Assembly: GCA_949130495.1 (NCBI GenBank)
Contig: OX422208.1
Span: 399,178,561 to 399,242,560 of the forward strand
Reading direction: 5' to 3'
From: Sambucus nigra
Lineage: Eukaryota > Streptophyta > Magnoliopsida > Dipsacales > Adoxaceae
DNA: 64,000 bases
The notes beneath the pieces were generated by a model, which made no database searches, was not told the origin of the DNA, and worked only from the letters and a program-made list of their open reading frames with translations. A program made the translations under genes and the position numbers. Shown in pieces: positions 1 to 12,300 of this stretch; position 1 is the stretch's first letter, and each line of letters opens with the position of its first letter.

Positions 1-370
1 GTTGGAAGGGTATTTTCCTCTAGTTCTCCAAGTGCCCATCCTTCCAAGAGGAAGGAGTTGGGTTGGGGGGGGGGGGGGGAGTTATGAAAGACTAGATTAA
101 GTCTTGCAATAATTTTACCCACCGAGAAGAAGTTTGATGCCCCTATTAAGGGGGAGGGGCCTGTTAAAGGATCACGGGACAAAAATGTGGACTTGGCCCT
201 GCACTTCTGGGGGCCTATCTTACAGCCAACCAAGTTGTGGTTGTGAGATTTTCCACTGACAAGATCATTTTTTACGCCACCGAGACACTTTCCCTTGTAT
301 ATCTTGATCTTTTATGTTAGAATTTTCATGCCTTCAAAATTTTTTATAATAATTATTTTTCTCGTCTTCT
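1..370 (+). other. Upstream intron/exon remains of an aORF-type gene
   Basis: No clean reading frame is visible. The stretch holds a 15-base G run (65-79) and ends in a T-rich tract leading to a splice-acceptor-like CTTCTAG near 366-372. Just beyond, an open frame continues into the coiled-coil segment that follows. The simplest reading is the last intron, plus decayed exon sequence, of an aORF-type gene running on +. Nothing here identifies a product. Confidence 0.3.
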
Positions 371-771
371 AGCTTTACAGTTTCTGGTGGATTTAGCGAC
401 CTCCTAGATAGGAGGGCTGGCCGGGCTGAGGATGATGTTAATCTGTGCCATACCCTAGATAAGGATCAAAAGGCCTTGACGGCATCTCAAAAGAAGGCCA
501 AGAACTTTAATGCTAAAATAAGGGCCAAAGTACTGGAGCTTTCCACTCTAAGGTTTAAAGTCAATCTGATAGATAAGGCCATTAAGGAGTCTTCTTGGTC
601 GTTGTATATTGAACTAAAGGTCAATGACAAGTCTTATGAAAAAAGACTAAATAAAGAATTTGATCTTACCAAGTAATAATTGGACTATATTCGCAAGTCT
701 TTCTTCAAGAAAGGATGGAATGAAGACTTCGCCAAGGTTGGGGTCCCGCCTGAGTCCGAACTCTTTGATTA
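371..771 (+). pseudogene. C-terminal part of a retrotransposon antisense-ORF (aORF) gene
   Basis: A frame open from about 371 to 676 encodes a charged, Lys/Glu-rich helical segment (SQKKAKNFNAKIRAKVLEL and following), likely a coiled coil. Two consecutive stops (677-682) are followed in the same frame by about 30 residues ending VGVPPESELFD at about 770. The C-terminal coiled coils of the aORFs at 19,452-19,898, 37,946-38,649 and 51,032-51,652 have the same layout. I infer the decayed 3' end of a Tat-type aORF, transcribed rightwards. The rest of that element is not seen to the right, so it was truncated, probably before or by the CACTA insertion. The protein family is an inference from layout, not from a signature motif. 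Confidence 0.45.
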
Positions 772-899
772 GCATAATATTTGTTCTCCCCCATCCTTGA
801 GGAGGAGGGTGAGGTAAATGGGACCGAACAGGAGAAAAGGAGTGATAAATAGGAGAATGTGGGCAAAAATCAAGACAACACCATGGCAAATCAAGAGTA

Positions 900-1825
900 A
901 GTAATAAAATATAAGGATCCTCCCGCTATTTAGATTAGTCTAGGATTTTCTTGTATCTTCTATATATTGTCTTTTTTTTTTATGTTTTCTTATAAGGGCT
1001 TATCCATTTTTCCATTTAAATTAAATTACTCATCATTTTTGCTTCATAATGCTTTATTCGATCCTTGTAGATTACTTTCTTATTATTGCTCATCTTTAAT
1101 CTCTGAATGTCTCCCTCTTTACTGATTTTTATAATTTGATGATAACTTGTCCTTTGTTCCAATAACCCGAGAGTATGAATACTTATACTTCATTCTTAGT
1201 CAAGATGCTTCTAGGTGAGCTCGAGCGCTCTTTTCTTTTATTCATTAATAACTCCAGAAGATGACAAGTTCTTTCAACGACCAGGAAAGTGCGATCTCTA
1301 CACTTTAGGTCAACCTTTGAGACATCATAAACATTACTGGTTTTCTTCATAATCAGAATAATTCTCTAAGGGAGAAGCTCGGTAAGTCTGAACAAGATTT
1401 TGAGAAGATTGAGGTGATCCAACATGATCTACACCACTACATCACGATGTTTAAATATCATTTTAGGAAGAGTCCTCACGTAGTTTGGGGCTCTAGCTAT
1501 GATGAAGGTTGGATAAATGCTCCCTTACACTTAGACGAAGCCATATATATTACTTATAATCATGGTTGTCTCAATGCCTTGGTTGTTTACAATATTCCCA
1601 AGGATTCTTACTTTTGGTAATGTTACCAAGTAGGTTGTCCCTTTACTTGGCTTCCTTCTGTTGGGAGTGACGAGTGATGGATACCCACTGATGACATCCC
1701 TCTTCAATTGGTGATGGACAATCTTTTGTACCATAATAGTGATGATTAGTTCCAGCCTAATCCTGACGATAGTTATCGAGCTACCATAACCGAGTTTGTG
1801 ACCCATCGAAGATGATGTCTATTTT
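900..1825. other. No identifiable gene
   Basis: This is AT-rich sequence with one 68-codon frame on + (1,414-1,617) that resembles nothing I recognise and is interrupted immediately downstream. It may be decayed aORF sequence of the element to the left. No RNA gene or terminal repeat is visible. Confidence 0.4.
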
Positions 1826-1853
1826 TACTACAACAAAATGGGATTTTAGTAAC
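1826..1853 (+). repeat. Left terminal inverted repeat of the CACTA-like element
   Basis: Begins TACTACAACAAAATG and ends TTTTAGTAAC. It pairs with the reverse complement of 11,120-11,147, with 6 mismatches over 28 bp. Subterminal repeats containing GTAACGGTA, TTTACCGTTAC and similar words follow to about 2,110. Confidence 0.7.
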
Positions 1854-4800
1854 ATTATTTTACCTTTACAAAAATAATTAGTAACGGTAATTTTTCTTTA
1901 GAAAAAACGCATGGGGAATAAAAGTAGCAACATATATTTACCATTACTATTATAGATTTAGCAAAGGTATTTTACCATTTTTAATTATGGATTTAGCAAC
2001 GGTATTTTACCGTTACTAATACTGATTTAGTAATAGACTTTTTTGTTACTATTTTTACCATATTAGACAAGTATAGTAACGTTTTTTTGTCTAATTTCTT
2101 AATAGTGAAGGTTCATTAGTGATATTAATACATATTTGTTTTTCAAAAAAAATATTTTCAAGATCCAATGGAAAGAGTATTTAACATTTGCATTTTATAC
2201 AAGGTTCAATAATATTCTCAAATATGCAATAACTTCCCTAATGTTCGCAATAATTAGGTATGTGTTGGTGACCAATCTCACTATTCATTCAGAATAACAC
2301 AATGAATGCCGATAAATCATCATATAATCAGAATAGCATAATGCATGCCGATAAATTTGCATATAAATTTTGTTTGGTATTTAATTTATGGTACAACTTG
2401 GAAAACAGGGTCAAACATTATGTCACTCCATATGCTAGTTTCTCTCTTGATGTTTTATTTACACTATCACCATGAATGGTCACAAATTCCTCACTTGCGA
2501 GTGTAGAAAGTTCAGCTCATAACTAACATGTGAGATAATTCATCAACACAATCACGTTAATTATATGTATAGATATATAGCTAGCTATATAGAGGGAGAT
2601 ACATATTTTCAAGTAGAGTTATCGAAATGTACAACAAATAAGATAATAAGTACTATCTCTTGCATCCATTTGAAAATCTTTCAAGAAGATCTCGAGAGGT
2701 TATTGGCTACTCAACTAGTTCTTCCAATTAATCTTTCAAAGAACCACCTTTGTACGTTATGACATAAAAGAAGCTTTGTAAATTAATTTAGGTTAAGTGG
2801 AAATTATTAAAGGTGAAGTTATCATAAATAGAATAAGTATTTCTAGTGATACAAAGCTTAGAAACAATAATTAAAGCATGAAAATCTTTACATACCTCAA
2901 TATCGAACTTAATATTATTTTACAGATTCGATAATGCATAAATTTCAGCAATAAACCTAGAACAACCATGGTCCAAATATTAAGGGGCCGATATGCTAGA
3001 TTACTTTGGCATAATGTAATACCAAAGAAAAACCTGATAACAAAGTGAAGAAATCACATGAGTGTGATATGGTACGTAAAAATGGATTCCTAGGAGGAGT
3101 CCTATCAGGAAAACTAGATCAATTAATCAACTAACTGGTGACAGATAAAAAGATTAATTAATGGTTGGAATTATAATTACCTCATGTTGAATCCATATTT
3201 TCCTATAAGGCTACTTGGAACTTAACCAGTCAAATTCTTTCCTTTCAATAAGCTGGAAAACACAATCTATTAAGTTAAGTAAGCATGAAACCTATAAAGG
3301 TGCATATTTTTTTCAAATATTTAATGAAATAAGAGAGTAATGATAATGAAACACTCTAAATGAAATCCAAAAGTTGTTTTGTTATTTTCACAAGAAGCAA
3401 TGATAAATAAGAGATTTGGGTCATCAATAAAGGTGAGTATCAGTCTTTATATATCACATTGCATACGTATCCAGAGCACATCAAACTAGAAATCTAATCC
3501 CTTCTAATGAAATACGTTATAACTAAATGATTTTGATTAATTGAGTAAAAGGAAGGTATCAAGACTAAATTTGTTAATATCGTGGAATTTGATTCATTAC
3601 TTTTCGGACTAGACTCCTAATTTTGAATGTAAAAAATAAGAAGCATGCCTTGTAATTCAGCATGGAGGGGGTATACAACGATAATATTTTTGAAAAACTC
3701 GAGAGAGTAATCCTATTCACTTCATTCAGAACATTAGATTGGAAAAACATATGTCGCCCAATCTTTTAATATGGGACTGATCCAAATGGATGAATGTAAT
3801 AGGACTTAAATAATTCATATCCTATTGAATCCAACCTTATCTTTTCCTATATAGCCTTCTTAGTAACTGTAATAAATTGAATGGAAAAATAATTTTACCG
3901 TTATAATAATAAAATAAATTGAATAGTCTTTAAAAAAACAATTTATAATGATTCCCTTTTAAACAATACTTCTTATATGAACCTTAGTCTTTGAAAAAAA
4001 TATTTATATATGCTTACATCAATGCCATCTTCAAATTCAAAGATTATATTAAAATCATATCTATCCCTGAAAAATGAATCATTCTAGTATGCCCCCGTGT
4101 TATACCTGAAGGAGTTATTAGGTGATAACATTATCAGTCTACTAAACGGGGCATTAAAACTTTAGGCATATGAATGATGAATAATCGAAGAATACTAGAG
4201 GAGGACACTATTTTCTTTTAGTTAGTTTTGTTTTAGTATTATAATTAGGGGGAATATTCCTCAGAATATGAAAATGACATATGTAATATCACATGTATCC
4301 CCCTATGCAAGGTATGATAAAGATCGTGATCGAATTTATCTTCTTTCAATTTTCTACAAACATGTATGTGCATGCATATGTACTATACATATAAGCTTGT
4401 GTGTGTGTGTCTATAAGACAATATTAAATGGTACTTGTTAGAAAAGAATAAATGAATGTCCATTATGAAATGTTTACCGGCATACAAGATCATAATCAGG
4501 ACCATTTTGTCATGACAGTCTGAAGAGCGTGAACTGGGAAGAACTTTGGGTACAAGTGGACAACAAGGACGTAATCGGAATGGAAACACCAACAAGGGAG
4601 AACCTCGGAAGGTTGTTCATCTATATAGATAAGCTTCCTTTGATTGAACCTAATACGTTTTTTACCCTTATGTGCATTCTAACATTTCTTTGTATTTACT
4701 ATAAAGTTTCTAAGTTACTTAGGAGAATCCCAAGCTAAAGATAGAGCATAAAAATATAATAAATAAAATCAAACACGTGCATTTACAATGAAATGTGTTT

Positions 4801-7800
4801 GTAATAGTGATTGAATATATGATTTCATGCTTGTTTTCATACATTGTTTATATATCAAGCCGTTTGTTCTTGAACAATTTGTGTTATAACTATTTTTAAT
4901 CACCAATTTCATGATATTGCACATGTATATTCTGTCGAGAAATTCCACACATTAGAAGTTCTCCTCCAGATTATTCAATCAAATCATAACCCTAGGGTAT
5001 AATGTATTAATGTGAATTATAATCAGGAAATAAGATTGTATACCTTTCGCAACAAGACTAGAGCCTTCTCAATTACATCATCGGATTCAAAATCAAGGTA
5101 AAGAGGCGAGAGATAAAGAAGAAGATACTGAGGTAGTTGACAAGCTTCCTTATATCGATTAAACACTTAATTCCCAAATCATGAAAAAATAGAACTGCAA
5201 AAAAAATCAAAATGAATCGACTATCATCCTTACACAATGAAGCTACTATCATCCCATCATAAAGGGAAAAGAACAAAAACAAACCCCATAAAGCACACAA
5301 AACTAATCTTGTGTAGTGATGATAGTATTTTATTAATCCTTCCCAAGAGATTTATAAAGCACACAAAACCTTCATTTTATTAAGCCTTCCCAAGATATTC
5401 AATTTATTAAGCCTTCCTAAGATCTTTATAAAGCACACAAAGCTACTATCATCCCTACACAATAGAGATAATTAAATTTAAACCTCTTGAGAAGGCTTAA
5501 TAAAATGAAGTCGGAACTAACACAAAACTAAATCTTGCTTTCTTTTCAGCTACTTGTTTAGTGATGCAAGTAAATTGATTAAGTAAGCAACAAGTTTGAA
5601 CACCATAATATATTAAAATACCTGGTAATGAGGATCTACAAAATCCTATACTTTTACAATATAGGTAATTATAGCCCCTTTAGATGTCTCATAGATCTCA
5701 ACAATCTTCATAGTCAGTGATTTCACATGTGGTTCAACATAAGTGGTTATCATCAAACATTGTTCTTTTATGGTTGGGACCAATTTTATGTATTTAGTAG
5801 GATAGAGAAACAAAATGGAAGTGTTATAAGAAATACATCACATAGCGAAGACATTAAATTGATAATAAAAAAACACCTCATCAAAACTTCCCTACACCAC
5901 AAGACATGTAACCGAACCTATGAGTTGTGCTTGAATTATGGTCTTAAGAAATATATTGAGAATTGGATTGAAATATCACCCTTTGTCTTTGTTGAGGATT
6001 TGATGTTGACTAAACAGAGGCCAACCTAATGTGTACTACAATTTTTATTAAATTCTTGTGTCGATAAAAAGATTACCCATAGGGCCTCCTCCTTTTATGG
6101 TAAGCCTTCGCACGCACAACATAGTCCTTAGGTTTTTTTAGAAGACCAAATCATTTCCTAACTTGCCTATAAAAAAAGTCATAACTTGAGATCGGTAGAT
6201 AAAAAACAGAGTTAGTCAGAAAGCATTTAGAGTAAATTAACCACTTACAGTTGAGCTCATTCCTTATGATCCCTTCTAGGAAGAGCATTCTTTAAGGATG
6301 ACATTTTTTAAAATTAGAAAATGAAATTACTGGAAAGGAAAAAGTTAATATATCAGCATGCCTCTAATAGTTTACTAACTTTCACCTTCTAGTTCACTAA
6401 AAAATTGTAAAGAGTTTTATTTGAGTACAAGAACATAAAAATCTTATCCATTTCCAAATTAGCAATCCATGATATTAAATAGGTGCACTTTGGACCCAAC
6501 ATAATGTAAGTGTAAGAATAATAACTCGAACCGATTCATAATCATTTAGAATGATAACATTATAGACATATATTTATAAGAAATGAAAATTAAATGTTAT
6601 GAAATGAGTGAGACATAGAAACGGGTATCATAATACAGTGAAAGATATTAACTCAAAATCAAAACTACCCATTGTAACTTAGTAGCGGCAAACAGGTGCC
6701 TTCAATTTTGTCAAGGGTAGGTTCGTTTATACTTTAACTACCTACAAGCAAAAACCAACCCCTGTGGTCAACTGGGTCATACACCACTTACCCAAAAAAT
6801 ACAATCCAAGTATATTGGCACATTCGTTTTTTCAACAAGAAACAACGTTATTACTAAAAGACATAAAAATGTGAATAGTAACATATATATTGCCAACTAA
6901 GTGGTCTTATTTCTAGTATAGTACACACCCAAAAGTTTTAAATCCATTTACAAGATAAACCAATTAACTTCAGTAGACCAAACCTTCAATCAAATCCAAA
7001 ATCAAGGTTTCCCCCTATTTGGATAACATACCATATTCAATTCTTCTAGTAGCTCGTATAGAATTAACCAAATATTTTACACTAATTACGATTTATGAAC
7101 TTCTACATGGCTCTAGGATCTAGTCTAATTGCATCACAATTTTTCATGGTTCCCAGTCTCGTGCAAGAGTCCGTAAAAATTTCCTAAGGAACATCACCTA
7201 TAAGCATCAAGTCACCATCGTTGTCTTCAAAGGTAAGTATATATTCAGAACAGCAAAAAATATCTTTTAATCGTATCCCGCTCAATCGATGTTGCATAGG
7301 ATCTTCATGAGATCCACATTAACTAATGGTGAAGTAGGTGAATAAATTTTCAAGAGTCGAGGATAGGTCCACGCAAATGGAATACCTCTTTAGGTTAAAT
7401 TTCCTCAGATAAGGGGTACCATCTATGCTAACTTTGACGTATATAAAACCCAATCCCATTTTGAAATTGCATCATCTTCATTCTTGGGAGGATTAACTAC
7501 CATCGAATTGTTTCGAAAAGGCTTATATTATCATACAGGCACATTTGACGAGTTGTGTAAGATTAAAATCCATACAAAATATAACACAGTCTCAGATTCA
7601 TTTGCAAAATTCAAAAGTCAAGTAAGTTTCATTTACAAAAAATCCTTATATTAGCATATTAGAAAATTCTTACCCTCCTTAATAACCCCCATTGATAACT
7701 ATGATTGGTGATCCAAATGTTTTCTTAGCCCATGACCAATTTTTTTCCTCAACATCATAAATGAGATAACCCTTATATGAAAGGAGATCTAAATGTTCTC

Positions 7801-8280
7801 GTATCATCATTTTGGTGCCATCCGTGGGAAGCATCCCAAAAAATTATTAGCTTTACGAACATAAGCCTCCCATACTTTTGTATGTTTGTGCATCATTAGG
7901 GGTGTTATGGGACGATTATGCCGTCGCCCATTTTCCTCCATAAACTTCTCCCAAAATAAATGATATTTCGAGATAATTTGTGATTTTCCCCTTAAAATTT
8001 CTTTAAGATAAAGGTATTTCATGAGATTTTAGATGAGGAAAGCAAGAAATAAAATATGACTAAATCTGCCATCCGTGTATATATATATAGGAGAAGGCTT
8101 ACCTACATCATACTCTATACATCATCCATACATCGCACCTAGTTGTAGGCCCTACAAAAAAAATCAAATTTATTATTTTTCTCTTAAAATTAACCTTTCA
8201 ATAAACCCTTGTTCAAAATATTAGGTCAAAATACATTTTTTTCAAAACCCTCTATGTCAGGAGATTGACTTATCCTTCGA
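1854..8280. other. Interior of the CACTA-like element, no recognisable gene
   Basis: This is about 6.4 kb of AT-rich sequence. The longest frames (100 codons on + at 5,727-6,026; 71 codons on - at 7,810-8,022) have no motif I recognise and no continuation in neighbouring frames. I see no captured host gene, but cannot exclude a highly decayed transposase. Confidence 0.45.
5370..5510. repeat. Perfect 20-bp inverted repeat, possible small nested element
   Basis: CTTCATTTTATTAAGCCTTC at 5,370-5,389 is exactly reverse-complementary to 5,491-5,510, and the match extends a few bases inward with one mismatch. Related direct copies of the TTATTAAGCCTTCC word occur at about 5,331 and 5,402. The arms enclose about 100 bp. 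It could be the core of a small foldback/MITE-like element or a local rearrangement. Confidence 0.5.
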
Positions 8281-8410
8281 GGGAGGCCTGACTGCCATAG
8301 AGATAGTTGATCTAGTTCAGTAATTGAGCTATCTCTTCATTCTGTTGTGAACCTGACCCAGAGCTTCCTTTCTCGGCTTCTGTTATGTCAATCTTTAAAA
8401 ATATATACTC
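8281..8410 (-). pseudogene. Gag N-terminal fragment of a nested Tat element
   Basis: Reading leftwards, this encodes NEEIAQLLN, a stop, then INYLYGSQASLEG. It closely parallels the gag start at 40,750-40,845 (DDIVQLYNHLNYLYDNHASL). It lies downstream of a PBS and LTR (9,178-9,885) in the expected order. The frame is lost at about 8,280, where the element is truncated. It is the beginning of a Ty3/gypsy gag and is non-functional. Confidence 0.55.
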
Positions 8411-9177
8411 TGAGATGACTAAAAAGTGCTGAGAAAACCAATGAATGTAGAGAAAAAATCAAGTATAGTAACATGGATATAGTCTTTAATAATCTGTAAA
8501 ATTACAATGTTGTGGTTGCGGCTTGTTGTTCACATGTAGTTACTTCCATTACTTTATCAAAGGTAAATTCCCTTGAGTTGAGTCTGAGGACAATTTATCA
8601 TAAGACCTTTTTCCTAGGTGGTGAACTAAAGGAGTGAAGCTATGCCCCTAACTGCATAAAAGGGATGTGGCCTAAAGGCAGTTAAGCTGCTAGGCCAAAT
8701 CTTACCTGAGGCAGTAGAGGGTGTGATCCCAAAATTAAACCCAGAACTTGAGTTTAGTACATAGAAAATGTAGAGAAAAGGCCTACTAGGAGTCTACGGA
8801 GGACAAAACTATCCTTAGGTACAAAAAAATAGCACAAATATGATAGCAAACCCTAGATAATGGGTGTAAAGGGCAGAAATGAGTAAATAGAACTCATCCC
8901 TAGTTACCCACATTCATGAGGCTATTTCCTTCTATGATTTTTACCACTATCTAGGTAGGGTAACATTATCGTGGTATAGAAAGCAAATCTGAGGTCATAA
9001 AAAAGAAGGCCAAAAAACAGATCTGGAAATATGCAATCCCCTTACGGGGATTTATATGTAAAAGTATGAATCCCACAACCCAGATCTCACTCATGGGACT
9101 ATCGCTCGATGGCCCCCATGGATTAAATATGGTGTAAAGAACCCTAAAATATAAAAGGAAACTAAATTTAATACCTT
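8411..9177 (-). other. Leader (5' UTR) of the nested Tat element
   Basis: This non-coding stretch lies between the PBS (9,178-9,197) and the gag fragment. Only short frames are visible, none of them recognisable. Confidence 0.4.
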
Positions 9178-9197
9178 GGTTCCCACTAACGACGCCA
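9178..9197 (-). promoter_or_regulatory. Primer-binding site of the nested Tat element
   Basis: On the minus strand, three bases after the LTR end, the sequence TGGCGTCGTTAGTGGGAACC occurs. It matches the PBS of element H (TGGCGCCGTCTGTGGGAA) at most positions. This fixes the orientation of the LTR to its right. Confidence 0.65.
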
Positions 9198-9200
9198 GAA

Positions 9201-9885
9201 TGATAATACGAGAAATTGGACATATATCTTTCACAACCATCATATCAAGTGTAAAGTAGCAATAAAGCAAGTAAAAGGGGATAGACATAAGATATAGAGT
9301 GGTGCGGTTATAAAAATGAGCTTACGACCACTACTCTCATTATATACCTTGCAGAGTACAAGATTGTGATGCCATTATAGGCGTACAAGAGAGAGAAGAG
9401 AGGAGAATACGTGAATTTAGCTAAGATGGGTGGCTCATGATGTAGCCTGTAAAGGTTGACCTAGTACGGTTGCGACATGGGTGAGCCCCTAGATGTGGTG
9501 ATCTCTAGAGAGAGAGAGCTGAGAGTTTGGAAGGTCTTCACCAAATGATTCGTCCTCTCAAATAGTGAGGTGAGAACTTCTATTTATAAAAGTCATAAAG
9601 GTGGTGTCATGTGCACGGAGCACGTAGCAAGTGGATAAATGGGATTGGTAAGAAATCCTTCTAGAAGCGGGATAGCTATCAAGTGACTATGGGAGAGTAA
9701 ATGACGTGACCTTTTTAAATCCAGGCAGCGACTAATGCTCAGATGACTATCACGGCCTGTTTGACCCCAAGCAACGGCTGATGCTTACCATGGCATATTT
9801 GATCCAAGTGGTAGTCTCTTGAGGTAAAAGGGAATAGGATCGCGGCTTGCCTATTCCCTGGTTGTGGCCATTATTGGCCATATCA
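9201..9885 (-). repeat. LTR (5' LTR) of a truncated Tat element
   Basis: Bounded by TG (9,201) and CA (9,885) on +; on - it starts TGATATGGCC and ends in ATTATCA, immediately before the PBS. Its minus-strand start TGATAT is shared with element H's LTR. It contains a GA-rich stretch (about 9,509-9,521). No second copy is found, so only the 5' end of the element survives inside the CACTA-like transposon. Confidence 0.55.
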
Positions 9886-10720
9886 ACCCCTAGGGAAAAT
9901 ATTACAAAAATCAATTATAACCAATATTTTTAACTAAAATCAACTTTATAAATTTGATTATATCATACCTGTATACTAAAATATTTATTCAATATGAGAA
10001 GCCAAAGCTCCAATCCCAAAAATGCAAAGCATGTTGACATTTTATTCCATGTACCTAGTGTAGTTATTAATCTTGGTTAGAGGGAATAACATTTCAATTC
10101 ACTGTATAAAAATAGAAAAACTATTAAGAGAGTAATGCACATTCAAGATTTTCCATACCAAACATAAAAGTTCCTTAGTTCAACTGGTGAACACAGATTT
10201 TTGAATTTCACATCTTCAAATCTCCTGAAATTTGATGCAAATGACTAATGAAACCAAAAATCGATATCTAACATATAAATACAAGTCATATTTGGGTTAA
10301 GAACCTGTTGAATGTCAAATAAATCAAAATTTAATTTTAAATGACTAAAACATATTACAGATTTTTTTTACCCTCTAAGTCAAATGTACAAACCCAAGAA
10401 AGGTGTTTGTCCTTTTTCCATATCAATATATAGTGATTTTAGATACTAATGACGTTAATTCTTTATTGTCATAAATGTGAACTTCTATGGAGACCAAAGC
10501 TTTTTTGGAATTGGTTATGCCAAATGGAAGGTATGAAATAGAACATAAATTGATTACTAATCGAAACAAAAACACTATTAACGGTTCTGAATCGATAAAT
10601 TGTAACCCATAAATCAATTCATGAATTAAATCCTAAATCGATTCATGAATCTATAAATCGTAAACCCAAATGGAAGGATTGAATCGGAAGCTAAATCGAT
10701 TCATGAATCCATAAAACTCA

Positions 10721-10752
<32 letters not shown>

Positions 10753-11119
10753 AAAAAAACTAAAATACCAAATTAAGATGATTTTGAAAAGAGTAAGAAA
10801 AAGAAAGAAATAAGGGTTTAACTCATAAATGTCAGATATTTTGAGAGAATATCATCGTCAAGGTGAGGGTGTTAACACCATGAGTTTCATGGTAGAGAAA
10901 ATGAGAGAAACGGGGAGGAAATTTGGGGGGGTTTCTTTGGAGAGAAAAATGGGGAGGGAAGTATCGCACTTCTATCTTCTGAGGTGCGTAAAGAAATTAA
11001 TTTTCATTGTTACTTTTAAAATTCTAAGATAATAAGTAACCAATATGTTAATTTAGTAACGATATATTAATGTTAAAATTAGTAATGGAAGGATAATGTT
11101 AGTAATCAATATTTAGTCT
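9886..11119. other. CACTA interior, no gene
   Basis: This is AT-rich. It holds two to three direct copies of an AAATCGATTCATGAATC word (about 10,610-10,710) and the C20A17 homopolymer pair. No coding signal is visible. Confidence 0.45.
10723..10759 (+). repeat. Homopolymer pair C20-A17
   Basis: Twenty C followed directly by seventeen A. Such runs are unstable and prone to sequencing error, so the exact length should not be trusted. Confidence 0.9.
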
Positions 11120-11147
11120 GTTACTAAAAGTGCATTTCGGTGTAGCA
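11120..11147 (-). repeat. Right terminal inverted repeat of the CACTA-like element
   Basis: On the minus strand it begins TGCTACACCGAAATG and ends TTTTAGTAAC. Subterminal GTAAC/GTTAC words lie at about 11,030-11,118. TTT at 11,148-11,150 is the matching target duplication. Confidence 0.7.
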
Positions 11148-11709
11148 TTTCATCATTTTGTGTCATTGTGTATATTCACTTTTTAAGTGTCTCGATCTGG
11201 TTATTTTTATAGTAATTGAGTGAACATTTTATGATTGAAATTATTAGTAAAATCCACATCCTGAATTTTCCCATTTTCTATGTCGGACACATTTTTACTG
11301 TTTGTCTTAACATTTAGAATGGTGTTGCCGCACCTCCTTAGATCTAGAACAAACAATGGTGAAAATATAAATGGTCACACGGCCATATACCCTTGTAGAA
11401 TTTTTACCGACCAAAGTCGAAACACTTAGTGCTTAGGGAAACCCCATAGGTCTTTTTCTTTCCTAGGCGATTCTTATTATTTTCGGGTTTATCAGTAACG
11501 AAAGAATATAACCTTAAGATATCATTAAGTGTAATCCTACTAAGGCATTGAAAGTCCAATAAGAACTTGATCGAATGAATTTGAACAAATTTTCAATTAA
11601 TGATGTTGGCCTACCATTTGGAATAATAAGAAAACTAATAGCATTAATTGAATCTTTAAATATCCAGGGAGTTATAATAAAAAACAGTTAAAACTTTAAA
11701 AAAAAAGCT
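11148..11709. other. No identifiable gene
   Basis: This sequence lies between the CACTA-like element and an integrase tail. It may be the decayed 3' region of the element that owns that tail, but no LTR boundary or frame is convincing. Confidence 0.35.
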
Positions 11710-11895
11710 TTTCAAAAGTAAACTTTCCTAAGATTGGCCACATTCCATGCTCGAAATATCTCCATTCCCTCCATTGTTTCCATATAGTAGGCTCTATGGA
11801 GTTCCTCACTGATGACTTTAAATAGTCCTTCCCAGTTAAGGCCCAACTTTCTATTTGATGACTTCTTATCATTGTCAATGACCGTCCTCAGCACA
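11710..11895 (-). pseudogene. Integrase C-terminal fragment of a Ty3/gypsy element
   Basis: A 60-codon minus-strand frame contains KLGLNWEGLFKVI and RAWNVANLRKVYF followed by a stop. This is the usual tail of Tat-type integrase (KLGPNWEGPY...WNADHLRKYY), the core-adjacent C-terminal module without a chromodomain. No catalytic core lies upstream at 11,896 onwards, so it is an isolated remnant. H carries the full version at 53,046-54,319. Confidence 0.6.
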
Positions 11896-11988
11896 TGATT
11901 TCGGCAGACACCCCATCCTAATACTCTTTAAAATCTCCTTAGATCCCTTTAACCCTCAAACTCTAGATCCTACCCCAAAACCAAATCA

Positions 11989-12300
11989 CGAGGCCACCAG
12001 GTACTTTTGAGCTTTGTTTGACTTTGGTCAACTCTCAAACTCGATAATAGCCCATTACCCTTTTATATGTCTCTGCATACCCTTTACAACGGTCCATACC
12101 TTGTACGAATCATCCTTACGATTCGTGCATACTTATATGTTTACTTCAAAAACCCATCCTCGAGGCCATCGGGCGCTTTCGAGCTCTATTTGACTTTGGT
12201 CAACTCTTGAACCCGGGATTGGCTCGATGGACTTTAATAGGGATCTAAATACCCTTTTCCAACAGTCCCAGCTGTGAGCGATTTGGATTAACGGTTTGCC
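11989..12300 (+). repeat. Imperfect direct duplication with a 172-bp period
   Basis: The word CGAGGCCA followed by TTTGACTTTGGTCAACTCT occurs at about 11,989 and again at 12,161. Similarity extends through CCCTTT(A/T)...CAAC(G/A)GTCC in both copies. It probably lies inside the long LTR that ends at about 13,877. Confidence 0.6.

Larger units (their letters stand above)
1826..11147. mobile_element. CACTA-like (En/Spm-type) DNA transposon, apparently non-autonomous
   Basis: The two ends match as imperfect 28-bp terminal inverted repeats (22 of 28 by eye). Both end in a decayed CACTA (TACTA on the left, TGCTA on the right) and share an inner TTTTAGTAAC. A 3-bp direct repeat, TTT (1,823-1,825 and 11,148-11,150), flanks them, which is the duplication length of this superfamily. 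Subterminal copies of AGTAACGGTA-like words crowd both ends, as is usual for CACTA transposase-binding regions. No TNP2-like or other transposase is recognisable in the 9.3 kb, which is AT-rich with only short frames. A Tat LTR fragment is nested at about 8,280-9,885. I infer an old element mobilised in trans. Strand is undetermined. Confidence 0.7.

Noticed and set aside
1414..1806. Overlapping frames on both strands suggesting a small gene
   Set aside because: Neither continues or shows a family pattern; both are in AT-rich decayed sequence.
5727..6026. 100-codon frame as a possible captured gene
   Set aside because: No motif recognised, no splice context and no sister copy to support it.
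9886..9900. CCCTAGGGG beside the LTR as a polypurine tract, implying tandem elements sharing one LTR
   Set aside because: No internal retroelement sequence follows on the right, so plain flanking DNA is simpler.
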